Source: Macrostomum hystrix
Taxonomy: Eukaryota > Platyhelminthes > Macrostomidae
Length of the DNA: 64,000 bases
Assembly: GCA_950097015.1 (NCBI GenBank)
Contig: CATNEN010000038.1
Location: forward strand, 34,682,501 to 34,746,500
Reading direction: 5' to 3'
Part shown: positions 1 through 9,834 of the stretch, one piece after another
Layout: every line of letters begins with the position of its first letter
How positions within the stretch are numbered: the first letter of the stretch is position 1
Made by a program: the position numbers and the translations under genes
The notes under the pieces: model-generated
What the model saw: the letters and a program-made list of their open reading frames with translations, nothing else
What the model was told of the DNA's origin: nothing
Databases searched by the model: none

Positions 1-118
1 CAGTTCTGTACTTCAGTCTGTCAGTTCTGTACATCAGTCTGTCAGTTCTGTACTTCAGTCTGTCAGTTCTGTACTTCAGTCTGTCAGTTCTGTACTTCAG
101 TCTGTCAGTTCTGTCCGT
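1..118. repeat. 21-bp minisatellite (5-6 copies)
   Basis: Tandem copies of a 21-nt unit beginning cagttctgta, with single-base variants. It runs into the window from the left and stops about 40 bp before the splice acceptor of the next exon, so it is probably intronic. Confidence 0.9.
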
Positions 119-158
119 CAGTCAAACAGCCCAGATCTGATCTCCAAACTCTTCATAG

Positions 159-407
159 AACAAGAAGACTTTCAAAACCTACTTCCTGGACGGCAAGAAG
201 CGGAACCCTCAGGAGGTTCGCTCGCTGATGTCGGTGCTGACTCTGGAGCGGTCGAAGCTGCAGGACGGCCTGTCCTCAGACCAGCGGGGCGGCAGCGAAA
301 GCTGGCAGGATCGAGCCAGCTCAGCCTCTCGCTCGGCTTCGCGCTCCTCGCATCGTCAGCACCGGCAGGAGATCGCAGCGGCGCTGAACGGCCAGTCGCA
401 TCATTGA
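159..407 (+). CDS. 3'-terminal coding exon of an unidentified gene (possible nucleotide cyclase tail)
   Basis: An acceptor (cttcatag, ending at 158) opens a frame of 82 codons ending in TGA at 405-407. The start of the exon reads NKKTFKTYFLDGKKRNPQEV, followed by a Ser/Arg-rich tail that ends in QSHH. The K-T-Y-F-L-x-G-K string resembles the strand just after the catalytic core of class III adenylyl/guanylyl cyclases, where KTYFL or TYFLxG is common. That is the only hint of family and is weak. GC-rich codon usage contrasts with the AT-rich flanks, which supports coding. The rest of the gene lies left of the window. Confidence 0.5.
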   Translation, partial: NKKTFKTYFLDGKKRNPQEVRSLMSVLTLERSKLQDGLSSDQRGGSESWQDRASSASRSASRSSHRQHRQEIAAALNGQSHH

Positions 408-462
408 GTCGATTATGGACGTCGAAGCGATGGTCAAAGAATTTCGAACACTTTTTGTAGTA

Positions 463-496
463 GAATAATAATAATAATAATAATAATATTAATAAT

Positions 497-534
<38 letters not shown>

Positions 535-880
535 TAATAATAATAATTATAAAAAAAATAATAATTGATTCCACCTGCACCAATTGGGCCAGATGGCAGC
601 CGACAGCACAGCCGCAGCTATTGCGCGGCGCATCTGAAGGCTGCGTACGGCTGTTCAGTTCATGGACTGGGGGACGCCACACCTACCCTCAATTATCCCA
701 GCTATTGCTGGTACATATTTAACAGCTGGATGAATTAAAATAAGGCAGAGTTCAGTGTCCTGCTAAAGGACACAAATTGTTCCTGTGGAGTCGGGAATCG
801 AACCCCCGACCTTCATATCGTGAGTAAGACGCTCTAGCCACAAGGCTACAACCTCTACCTGTACACTTCTGGTTAGCCTT
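463..880 (-). mobile_element. SINE family B, full-length, minus strand, with (ATT)n tail
   Basis: Read on the minus strand, this starts with a tRNA-like head: an A-box-like tagccttgtggctagagcg, then a good B box gggttcgattcccg near 800. A body of about 230 bp carries the palindrome-like tccatgaactgaac segment, and the element ends in ATT repeats. The AT-rich trinucleotide tract at 463-557 on the plus strand is therefore best read as the SINE 3' tail and not as an independent microsatellite. Related pieces occur at 897-1003, 55805-55870 and 62990-63130. Confidence 0.7.
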
Positions 881-896
881 GTAGCCTCTACCTGCA

Positions 897-1003
897 ACCT
901 CTAGTAGAAGAAGGTTGCGGGTGGGTGTGGCGTCCCTCCCAGTCCATGGACTGAACAGACGCAGCCTTCAGATGCGCCGCGAAATCTGTGACTGCGGGCT
1001 GGG
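897..1003 (+). mobile_element. SINE family B fragment, inverted relative to the copy at 463-880
   Basis: About 100 bp match the body of the neighbouring minus-strand SINE in the opposite orientation: the ggtgtggcgtcc, cagtccatggactgaac and cttcagatgcgccgcg blocks in the same order. The two copies form an imperfect inverted repeat around the tRNA-like head. No head or tail remains in this copy. Confidence 0.65.
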
Positions 1004-1365
1004 TGCATTAAGATTTCTGTATGAAATTTATTTTTATATTTATATAAGCTAGATACGTTTCAGAACACCTAAACAACTTCAATTCATGCTCCGTATTATT
1101 TTCCTACTACTAACAGTAACGAACGCGTGTTTTAATTCCACCTTTAAATAATAAAAAACAAATTCATTTATTGATTCGTTAATCTGCAACTTTAATAACT
1201 TATTACACAATATACTCTCCAATTATTTAGGCTTGTATTTTGACTGAAGAAATATAACACGACTTGAATATTAAAATATATTACCGAATTACTAAACTAA
1301 TTATAAAGAATCGAGGCTGCAGACCTAAAGCCTCATTGATCACTTATGTGAATCGTAATCTATTA
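1004..1365. other. AT-rich intergenic DNA
   Basis: No open frame with coding character, repeat or RNA gene was recognised here. Confidence 0.5.
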
Positions 1366-1738
1366 GGGGCGAGTGGCAGAGTGGTTAACGCATTTGATTC
1401 TCGCACCGAGGTCCCTGAGCTCGATTGCGCGGCGAGGCCACATTTATTTTGGACGCGGCTGCGGAGAGAAGGCTTGGGGGCTTGTCGTGCAATTAACTCC
1501 CTTGAGGGCCAACCTCCAAGGCACAGTGAGAGTGTACACTGCCTGACGATGGGAAAGAAAGTCAGGGCAGATGTACGCAACTGTGTGAGCGTGTGCCTGC
1601 GTACAGTATCTGTGTGCGTGTGTGCTCGGGAGTCAGCGGAACGGGGCAGAATTGCCTCCTCGTTGGCTGCGGGTCTAGTGTCACCAAATGATGTGCCATT
1701 GCCCGCAGCCCTCCTGCAGTTATTATTATTACAACCGT
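1366..1738 (+). mobile_element. SINE family A, near full-length
   Basis: The tRNA-like head has an A box (gagtggcagagtggttaacg) and a degenerate B box (ggtccctgagctcgattgcg). The body contains the marker blocks cacagtgagagtgtacac, gtgtgagcgtgtgcctgcgt and gtgtcaccaaatgatg, and the element ends in TTA repeats. Five other copies or pieces lie in this window (5293, 31290, 40975, 61962, 63876), all in the same orientation. Confidence 0.75.
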
Positions 1739-2164
1739 AATCTGTTTAGTTTTTATTCAGTTTTAAATTGAACATCCGCGTACAATGTCGGTCCCTTTTA
1801 CGTGGTGAACTTTGAGCTGTCCATGCCTTGTATGATCGACTTGGCATGTTTTTTTAATCGCGTGGACTCATGACAGACAAAATTTGAAAACGAGACTGTT
1901 TTGAACTTTTGTCAAAACTTCTAACTTTTCTGTTCGTGTTTGCATAAACTATGCACAAGCATTAGGCATGTTAAAATGCCTGGAAAAGTTTCTGATAACC
2001 CCTAAAAGACTCAAGCGGTACATTTATCTACTTATGGTTAGAAAATGTCGTAAAATTTACTGTGCAATGAATTTTATCTGCTTTTACTTAAAGTCTTTGA
2101 ATGCAGCTTTCACATTTGCATTCGGGCCAAATTTAGGGCAAACACGAGTATATCGAAATTCTGG
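1739..2164. other. AT-rich intergenic DNA
   Basis: No gene or repeat was recognised between the SINE and the purine-rich array. Confidence 0.5.
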
Positions 2165-2925
2165 ATGAGAAAGATCTTGGGGAAATTTGAGAGGGGGAGG
2201 GTGAGAGACGGGAGATTTGAGAAGGGGAGGGTGAGAAAGAGGAGATTTAAGAGTGGGAGGGTGAGAAAGGGGAGATTTGAGAGTGGGAGGGTGAGAAAGG
2301 GGAGATTTGAAAAGGGGAGAGTGAGAAAGGGGAGATCTGAGACGGGAAGAGTGAGAAAGGGGAGATTTGAAAGGGGTGAGAAAGGAGAGATTTGAGAAGT
2401 GGTGAGAAAGGCGAGATTTAAGAGGGGTGAGAAAGGAGAGATTTTAGAGGGGTGAGAAAGGAGAGATTTGAGAAGTGGTGAGAAAGGAGAGATTTTAGAG
2501 GGGTGAGAAAGGAGAGATTTTAGAGGGGTGAGAAAGGAGAGATTTTAGAGGGGTGAGAAAGGAGAGATTTTAGAGGGGTGAGAAAGGAGAGATTTGAGAA
2601 GTGGTGAGAAAGGAGAGATTTGAGAGGGGGTGAGAAAGGAGAGATTTTAGAGGGGTGAGAAAGGAGAGATTTTAGAGGGGTGAGAAAGGAGAGAGTTTAG
2701 AGGGGTGAGAAAGGAGAGATTTGAGAAGTGGTGAGAAAGGAGAGATTTGAGAGGGGGTGAGAAAGGAGAGATTTTAGAGGGGTGAGAAAGGAGAGATTTT
2801 AGAGGGGTGAGAAAGGAGAGATTTAAGAGAGGGAAGGTGAGTAAGGGGTGATTTGAGAATAAGGAGTGAGAAATGGAGGTTTTTAGGAGGGTGGTGAGAA
2901 CGGGGGTGGAAGATTAGGACGAGAA
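2165..2925. repeat. Purine-rich minisatellite, ~25-30 bp units
   Basis: Strand-asymmetric G/A array. Early units are about 30 nt with gtgagaaaggggagattt, and later units settle to 25 nt with gagaaaggagagatttta. One strand is almost pure purine for about 0.75 kb, a composition that can form triplex or G-rich structures. Short open frames through it are by-products. Confidence 0.9.
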
Positions 2926-3154
2926 GGCGAGAAAATTAAGTAAGGATAACAAAGAGCTATGGAATTGGTTCTGAATCCTTGTAGATACACGATGTAGATC
3001 ATCGTTTTATGATATCCTTGTTGTTTAAAATTTCGGATTTCTCGACCTACAAATTTGAAATTTAGGACTGCAATGAAAATTATCTACGTTTCAGTGACAA
3101 CAGGCTAGACTAAACTAAATAGTCAGGTAGCTAGTGGAAAGTGGAAGTCGGTTG

Positions 3155-3168
3155 GTAACCATGGCAAC
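3155..3168 (+). promoter_or_regulatory. Perfect RFX X-box (GTAACCATGGCAAC)
   Basis: Matches the RFX consensus GTNRCC-N(0-3)-RGYAAC exactly, with a 2-nt spacer. It lies 106 bp upstream of the first ATG (3274) and 222 bp upstream of the main ATG (3390), a usual distance for ciliary-gene promoters. A second X-box lies at 59443-59456 upstream of another small gene. Confidence 0.6.
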
Positions 3169-3273
3169 AACTTCAGGTACATTCTTAGAAAAAGTTTGCT
3201 TAGCAGTGTACGCTTAGCTTTGCATATCTATTTCTCTCTTCTCTCTGTGTTTCGGTGTCTGACTTTAAGCACA

Positions 3274-3393
3274 ATGTCAGCGTCAAGAGATAAAAGCTAT
3301 AAAATACTTCGCTCCGGTCGACTTGCTTTGCCAGCCGACACAGCAGACAGTTCAAAAATAGCCTGCAGAGTGGTAAAAACTTCTCAAAAATGA
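3274..3393 (+). CDS. Upstream small ORF (39 codons) overlapping the polyQ gene start by ATGA
   Basis: The ATG at 3274 opens 39 codons (MSASRDKSYKILRSG..., ending KTSQK), and its stop TGA (3391-3393) overlaps the ATG (3390-3392) of the following frame as ATGA. That layout suits a leaky-scanning or termination-reinitiation uORF, or a dicistronic message. A TATA-like tataaaat lies inside it at about 3299. If that is the real promoter, this ORF would not be transcribed. Basic composition; no family recognised. Confidence 0.35.
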   Translation: MSASRDKSYKILRSGRLALPADTADSSKIACRVVKTSQK

Positions 3394-3799
3394 CTCAAAG
3401 GGTCAGAACAGACAGGGGCTTGCTTCAGACTTCGGTGACAACGCCGCGATCAGTCAACCTAACAACCATTAGTCGAGTGCGTCAAAGTTACAGTGACGAG
3501 ATTCAGGCGAAGCAGCATCAGCAGCAGCAGCATCCAAGAATTTTACAACCACTCACTAATCGATATTCTGACCAGAGGCAGTATCATCAGAAGCCACACA
3601 GAACGCTGCCTAGTTTGCGGTATCCGATTGCTCAATCCCCACAATCACCGCAGCCGCCACCGCCGAAGCCACCGCCGCAGCTGGAGCAGACAAAGAGCGC
3701 ATCGCGTTTGTTGCAGCCAACCATTGCTTCTAGCAGCAGAAGCCGAGCTCCACCGCGGCAGGCTCAGCGGCTGTCAGTGACTGCTCATTATCCGCTTCT

Positions 3800-3852
<53 letters not shown>

Positions 3853-4109
3853 GTCGCCTGCACTCCAACACGCTTCGCACGACAACCACCGGCTACCGAA
3901 CCGAGTACAGCACGGATGATGCGGATGTCGCCAGCGCTGAGTCAGAGCCCAGACTCTGTTCCTCATCGTCTTCGTCGGAATATTCCCGAGATGACGAGGA
4001 TTGGGGCCACGGCTACCTGACCGTAGCTGAGGCTGATCATGTCTCAGTATGGCTGCAGCAGGTGCACAGAGCATATCAGAGGGCTGGCTTTAAGGACTTT
4101 GTCGACTGA
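3390..4109 (+). CDS. Intronless polyglutamine/proline-rich protein, 239 aa
   Basis: A single open frame from ATG 3390 to the stop at 4107-4109. The protein is low-complexity through most of its length. A Q/H-rich patch lies near residues 35-48, a proline-rich stretch (PQPPPPKPPPQLEQ) near 88-100, and a 17-residue glutamine run near 138-155 encoded by CAG with one CAA. A Ser/Asp/Glu-rich acidic segment follows near 175-207. The C-terminus (VAEADHVSVWLQQVHRAYQR) looks helical and ordered. No known domain was recognised. The upstream X-box suggests, by inference only, a ciliary role. Coding is supported by GC-rich codon use against AT-rich flanks. I see no intron and no clear AATAAA close by. 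Confidence 0.65.
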
Positions 4110-4318
4110 CTGACTGACTGACTGGCCAAGCAAAATCTTTTTCTTAAATGTTGATATCATAATTAAGCCTAAAATAGCAGAGTCACATTCTTCGTATCGC
4201 TTACCAAATGCGTTTTTTCCTTTTCTAATCTTATCCTTCGTCTTCGTTGGTTTCAAGCCTCTTCATTGCTAAATAATGAGCGAAATTATTTCCGATGGCT
4301 GCTTTCCTAGCCTTCGTT

Positions 4319-4676
4319 GTGCACCGTTCTCCTCTCTCCTCTCTCCTCTCTCCTCTCTCCTCTCCCCTCTCCCCTCTCTCCTCTCCCCTCTCCCCTCTCT
4401 CCTCTCCCCTCTCCCCTCTCTCCTCTCCCCTCTCCCCTCTCTCCTCTCTCCTCTCTCCTCTCCCCTCTCTCCTCTCCCCTCTCCCCTCTCTCCTCTCTCC
4501 TCTCCTCTCTCCTCTCCCATCTCTCCTCTCTCCTCTCTCCTCTCTCCTCTCTCCTCTCTCCTCTCTCCTCTCTCCTCTCTCCTCTCTCCTCTCCTCTCTC
4601 CTCTCCCCTCTCTCCTCTCTCCTCTCTCCTCTCTCCTCTCTCCTCTCTCGTCTCTCCTGTCTCCTCTCTCCTATTC
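4319..4676. repeat. Pyrimidine microsatellite, (TCTCCTC)n-like
   Basis: About 0.36 kb of heptamer-based C/T repeat. It is open in several frames on both strands (Leu/Ser/Pro or Arg/Glu/Gly repeats), which reflects composition and not coding. Confidence 0.9.
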
Positions 4677-4690
4677 CACCTCCTCTCCTC

Positions 4691-5290
4691 TCTCCCCTCA
4701 GTCTATAGTCTCTCCCAGTGAATTTTTTCTAGTCCCCTTAACACCCAAAGTAATCAAAGCAGACAATGATAGCATTAGCCGCATGCTACTAAATCTATTC
4801 CATTAATCCTCATCGCATTGTTAAAAGCTTCTTCTCGAAAGAAATGTTGTTCCTAAAACCTCGGTGCAATTCATGCTTTCACATTAAATGCCTTTTTAAG
4901 CCTTGTCTTGCATCCATTTGAGTGCTATTATGCAAAATTTTGCTTTGCAAAAATCACATTTCTGCTCTTCGATTTTGAGTGCTTCTAAATGAAATGGAGA
5001 AATTTTACGCCTACTGATTTTTGGATTTAAAACAAAACTTAAAATACCAGATAGTTTTTTCAGTGTCGCTTTTAAGTGTGTCTCGATTCACTCAAGTACT
5101 TTTTCAATAAAATAATAATGACAGCGATTTCACCTGTGTAAATTATGCTTTAAGGAAAAAAAGATTTTTCAAATACTCACCTTCTTTCTTTGAAACCAAG
5201 CAAATTTTCTAAATTATTGTTTTAACATTGTGAATATTTTTACAGGTGTCACATAGGTCACATTCATTGGGCGCGAATCTGCGAATCTAC
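4691..5290. other. AT-rich intergenic DNA
   Basis: No gene, repeat or RNA recognised. Confidence 0.5.
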
Positions 5291-5292
5291 GA

Positions 5293-5490
5293 CATTATAG
5301 GGGCAACGGCCAAGTCTCAGTGAGATTGTACACTGCCTGAAGATGAGAGAGATGTACACACCTGTGTGAGCATGTGCCTGCGTACAGTATCTGCGTGCGT
5401 GTGTGCTCAGGAGTCAGCGAAGTGGACAGAATCACCTACTCGCTGGCCGCAGGTCACCAAACTATGTGCCATTGCCCGCAGTCCTATTTT
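5293..5490 (+). mobile_element. SINE family A, 5'-truncated
   Basis: Only the body and 3' part remain (blocks gattgtacactgcctga, gtgtgagcatgtgcctgcgt, gccattgcccgcag). The tRNA head and ATT tail are missing. It is about 75-80% similar to the copy at 1366 by eye. Confidence 0.65.
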
Positions 5491-5883
5491 TCAGGTGACA
5501 TCCCTTCCTATTAATAAACTACGTGTACATTAGCTACGTGTCGTGCGTTCGATGCTCAGGTCCCAAGGCTACAACCTATTATGAAAGCTATAAATAATTG
5601 AAAACCACTTAAAAAACGAAAGATACCAAAACACTAAGTTATATTCTCTGCAGTAGTGCAGTTGCTGTTTGTGACACTTTTATTGACAACAATATCCTGC
5701 TGCAAGGACCACTGGAATACGTCGTTATAGTCTAGTCTAGTAGTCCTTGTCCTGCTGATGGCCCGTTGTGGCTTTCGAAACGAGAGTATTGTGGTACTAG
5801 CAACCAAGACCCCCTTTGGGGGGGAGAAGATCTGAGAATACTTTTAAATATGCAACTTCGACACTCTGCTTATCTTTACATGA
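5491..5883. other. Unassigned intergenic DNA with a hammerhead-like motif
   Basis: Contains ctgctgatggcccgttgtgg followed by ctttcgaaacg (5753-5792), which recalls the CTGATG...GAAAC layout of ribozyme-bearing repeats. The core position after CTGATG is G, not A, so an active hammerhead is not expected. No coding region was seen. Confidence 0.35.
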
Positions 5884-6615
5884 TATCGCCTCGATAATTC
5901 ATGCTTCCCATTGATAACTAAGTCTACCCCTTCGATAATTCATGCTTCCCATTGATAGTTAAGTCTACCCCTTCGATAATTCATGCTTCCCATTGATAAC
6001 TAAGTCTACCCCTTCGATAATTCATGCTTCCCATTGATAGTTAAGTCTACCCCTTCGATAATTCATGCTTCCCATTGATAACTAAGTCTACCCCTTCGAT
6101 AATTCATGCTTCCCATTGATAATTAAGTCTACCCCTTCGATAATTCATGCTTCCCATTGATAATTAAGTCTACCCCCTCGATAATTCATGCTTCCCATTG
6201 ATAGTTAAGTCTACCCCTTCGATAATTCATGCTTCCCATTGATAATTAAGTCTACCCCTTCGATAATTCATGCTTCCCATTGATAACTAAGTCTACCCCT
6301 TCGATAATTCATGCTTCCCATTGATAGTTAAGTCTACCCCCTCGATAATTCATGCTTCCCATTGATAGTTAAGTCTACCCCCTCGATAATTCATGCTTCC
6401 CATTGATAATTAAGTCTACCCCTTCGATAATTCATGCTTCCCATTGATAACTAAGTCTACCCCTTCGATAATTCATGCTTCCCATTGATAGTTAAGTCTA
6501 CCCCTTCGATAATTCATGCTTCCCATTGATAATTAAGTCTACCCCTTCGATAATTCATGCTTCCCATTGATAATTAAGTCTACCCCCTCGATAATTCATG
6601 CTTCCGATTGATAGT
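5884..6615. repeat. 41-bp minisatellite, ~18 copies
   Basis: Tandem 41-nt unit containing cgataattcatgcttcccat and aagtctacccc, with a few recurring variant positions (ataact/atagtt/ataatt; ccttc/ccctc) that alternate along the array. Confidence 0.95.
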
Positions 6616-7041
6616 TAAGGTCCTATTTTTCCCATAAGAGCTAGTGTATTTCATACACCCCTATACACGAATTTGCACTGCGCCTCAAAAAAAGGCATTA
6701 GAAAAGCCTATCTAGAACAGTTTTTCGAATATTTAATACCCTTGGCAATGAGACAGAATGATGAAATTTGATCAGTCTAATCCTTGGATTAATTGGCACT
6801 TTTTAGTGAAAACAGAACAAAAATTGGTCTAGCCTTTGTTTATACTGTAGCGTTTGTACGAATAAATAAATAGGCAAACAATTATTAGATATTTAGTATC
6901 TAGTAGGATTGAATTGCTTATTTGCTTATTTTTCTCGTCTCTTTGTATATTTTAGATATTCGGCAGTTTAATCGAAAAGCTGAAACAAACTGCAGAAATA
7001 GTTTTCTATGGGCTCAATTTTAAATGTTGCGAATTAATAAA
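6616..7041. other. AT-rich DNA downstream of the neuropeptide gene
   Basis: No gene or repeat recognised. Confidence 0.5.
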
Positions 7042-7047
7042 TTTATT
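7042..7047 (-). terminator. Poly(A) signal of the neuropeptide gene
   Basis: AATAAA on the minus strand (tttatt on plus), 64 bp past the stop codon of the precursor. It would give a short 3' UTR. Confidence 0.55.
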
Positions 7048-7110
7048 TGGTTCGTTTTTTTCGCACTGGCTGTTGTATTTCTATCGAGAACAGAATCAGA
7101 TGATTACTTT

Positions 7111-7659
7111 TCAAATGTCGTTATCTTCGTAATTGTCGCTTCTCTTTCCTAGAAAGCCGGAGTAAGCGCCGCGCTTTCCTATAAATCCGGCATACTTTCC
7201 ACGCTTTCCTAGAAACCCGGAGTAAGCGCCGCGCTTTCCAAGAAATCCGGAATACGCTCCACGCTTTCCTAGAAACCCGGAGTAAGCGCCGCGCTTTCCA
7301 AGAAATCCGGAATACGCTCCACGCTTTCCTAGAAACCCGGAGTAAGCGCCGCGCTTTCCAAGAAATCCGGAATACGCTCCACGCTTTCCAAGAAATCCAG
7401 AATACGCTCCACGCTTTCCTAGAAAGCCGGAGTAAGCGCCGCGCTTTCCAAGAAATCCAGAATACGCTCCACGCTTTCCTAGAAATCCAGAATACGCTCC
7501 ACGCTTTCCTAGAAATCCAGAATACGCTCCACGCTTTTGAATTTCTTCAGCCTCGTCGTCTTCAGCCAGAACTGGTCGCAGGCAGCAGAAGACACAGATG
7601 AGAACCAGAAGGCAGCCAAGTGTGGCATTCCTCCAGACACTTTTAGGCTGCGTCAGCAT
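7111..7659 (-). CDS. Neuropeptide precursor: 13 copies of a GAYSGFL-amide-type peptide
   Basis: A 182-residue secretory precursor. Residues 1-32 form a signal peptide (hydrophobic core LGCLLVLICVFC, likely cut after VLA). A short acidic spacer (EDDEAEEIQKR) follows, then 13 decapeptide repeats and a final acidic tail (SDNYEDNDI). Twelve repeats are GAYSGFLGKR and one, the twelfth, is GKYAGFIGKR. Each KR is a prohormone convertase site, and the preceding Gly is the amide donor, so the predicted products are GAYSGFL-amide and one GKYAGFI-amide. This layout is typical of lophotrochozoan and flatworm multi-copy precursors. The peptide itself I do not match to a named family. The coding repeats are nearly identical at DNA level, indicating recent homogenisation. 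Confidence 0.88.
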   Translation of the reverse strand: MLTQPKSVWRNATLGCLLVLICVFCCLRPVLAEDDEAEEIQKRGAYSGFLGKRGAYSGFLGKRGAYSGFLGKRGAYSGFLGKRGAYSGFLGKRGAYSGFLGKRGAYSGFLGKRGAYSGFLGKRGAYSGFLGKRGAYSGFLGKRGAYSGFLGKRGKYAGFIGKRGAYSGFLGKRSDNYEDNDI

Positions 7660-8111
7660 GGTCTCAGGGCGTCCGTGCCTTTACTGTCGGTACGATGGAT
7701 TTGGTTTTACCTGTGAGAAGCGGCACATCAGGGGGGATGACATTTTAACTGTAGCAAATGTTAGAAATCGAGTTTTTTAGTTTTTATCTCCTGAAAAACG
7801 ATTTCCTGAGATTACAATACGAAGAAACTTTTGCATTCTTTCTTGGATAAGTATTATAAAATTCATCAAAACCAAGAAAACCAAGTTTCTTATTGATTAA
7901 CTTTTGTCTGATTTATTCAAGCCAAGTTTTAAATGATCGACTTTAATAGACCTTTTATGCATGAAAGAAAGTTCGCGGATGACTGCTCAAAGACAGCTCA
8001 AATATAAATATCTAAGGATTATTGATTGAGCTTTCAAATCGGCTACTCAATTTCGAGCGATTTTGGGTGTGCCTTACGATTGCATTTTCATTCAGGAAAT
8101 TTCATAAAATG
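7660..8111. other. 5' flank of the neuropeptide gene
   Basis: Probable 5' UTR and promoter for the minus-strand precursor. A gtaaaacc string on the minus strand shortly above the ATG could be a 5' UTR splice donor. No definite element is identifiable. Confidence 0.3.
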
Positions 8112-8548
8112 GAATGGGATAGACTAGCAATCCATTCTATTCCATTACCCATGGGATAGACTAGCAATCCATTCTATTCCATCACCCATCGGATAGACTA
8201 GCAATCCATTCTATTCCATCACCATCGGATGGACTAGCAATCCATTCTATTCCATCACCCATGAGATAGACTAGCAATCCATTCTATTCCATCACCCATG
8301 GGATAGACTAGCAATCCATTCTATTCCATCACCCATGGGATAGACTAGCAATCCATTCTATTCCATCACCCATGAGATAGACTAGCAATCCATTCTATTC
8401 CATCACCCATGGGATAGACTAGCAATCCATTCTATTCCAACACCCATCGGATAGACTAGCAATCCATTCTATTCCATCACCCATGGGATAGACTAGCAAT
8501 CCATTCTTTTCCATCACCCATGAGATAGACTAGCAATCCAATGTATTT
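8112..8548. repeat. 37-bp minisatellite, ~12 copies
   Basis: Unit of 37 nt containing ggatagactagcaatccatt and ctattccatcaccc, with variant triplets (atggg/atcgg/atgag). Two decayed units follow at about 8577-8640. Confidence 0.92.
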
Positions 8549-9834
8549 ATTTCCTAGCACATTTTTTTTTCTGCGTGAAACAGACTAGCAAATCTATTCT
8601 CTACATTCCCCTTTCGCATGATGGACTAGCAATCCATTATACTCCTAGCTGCCAAGAAAATCTTGGTAAAACGGCAGATATTTACCGTCGTGTCTCCCCT
8701 CGCTTCCCCCCAAGGGATTTTGGCAGCCTGCAGTCGCTAGCAGTGCCACTCAAACTCGATGGAGTGAGTAGGCCACGGTTCGCGACTCCTCGTGTGGCGC
8801 GGGTAAGGCCATATTTCACCCGACCCAGCGAAGAAGTGAAATATTTTTATGAGCCCTCCAACTAACTTGGCCCTTCCGTTGCTGGCGCGCAGCTCACGCG
8901 ACCAACACGCCACTGTCGTGACTTGGGACACTTTCCACCCTGCAGAATTCAGTCAGAAATACAACCTGACCAGCTTATCGCTGACCAGCTACATATAGGT
9001 GTGGAAGAAGAAGAAGAGGATAATGACCTCCCACATCCCTCACGTCTGTGTTCTTGGAAATTTGCGTGCCATATTAGCACCTTCCTCGCCTATGGACCCT
9101 CGGGCCGTCTTGGGAACAGGAATTGGCGAAGTCCTACGAGTAAATGTTTTTTTTAGATTGCTATTGGAGCTCACGCTTCAGTCCAAAGTCGGTTAGAAAT
9201 CAGACAGACAGACAGACAGACAGAGAAAATGGCTCCAGCTGTACCAGTGACTCTTCGCTGTTTTTAATGAGACTGCATGGGTTTCCCTATCTCTGTGTGT
9301 CTGCAGCCCCCCCGCCCTATCTCACAGTTCTTATACCCTCTGGTGAGTCCACATTGTTAATTAACATTTGGAGAAGTGGACTTACTCGCAGCGCTGCAGC
9401 CAGCGGCTCCGTGTGAAAGTCAAGACAGCCCCCTCATCGGGGCTCTATTTCCAGGAATCGTTGCATTCCGGCCTCTACTCAAACTCTTGATTTATTTTCC
9501 CAGACTCTCCCCCAACCATCTCACAGGACTGCTCAAAAGTGTCCCCCGGATTCGCCTTTGAGGATCTACTAGTTTTTCTTTGCGTTAATTCAACCGACTG
9601 ACTGGTCTATCTGACTATAATTCAACTCGACCGACTTACTATCCCCCGCTATATCTCCTCTCTCTTCTCACTCATTTCCCTTGACTCTACTCGTAAATGT
9701 GGAATCTGATAAGATGAGAATCTTCAGCGTCAATTAACTCGTACTTTTTCTAATCAAGTTTTATGTGCACCTGCGCAATAAACAATATGCCTCACTTCCT
9801 GACCACATATTCCTCTCACTCTACCTCTTCTTCT
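8549..9834. other. Unassigned intergenic DNA
   Basis: More GC-rich than its neighbours between 8690 and 9560, with a CAGA microsatellite at about 9204-9226. Several frames of 60-96 codons overlap one another and show no domain, so no gene is called. Confidence 0.4.

Noticed and set aside
1264-1740. 158-codon open frame
   Set aside because: Runs through SINE A from tRNA head to tail; similar frames recur in other SINE copies.
5753-5792. Hammerhead ribozyme candidate (CTGATG...CGAAAC)
   Set aside because: The A after CTGATG that is essential to the core is G, stem II is only about 3 bp, and no closing stems I/III were found.
5884-6615. CRISPR-like regular repeat
   Set aside because: Units are contiguous 41-bp tandem copies without unique spacers, in a eukaryotic genome.
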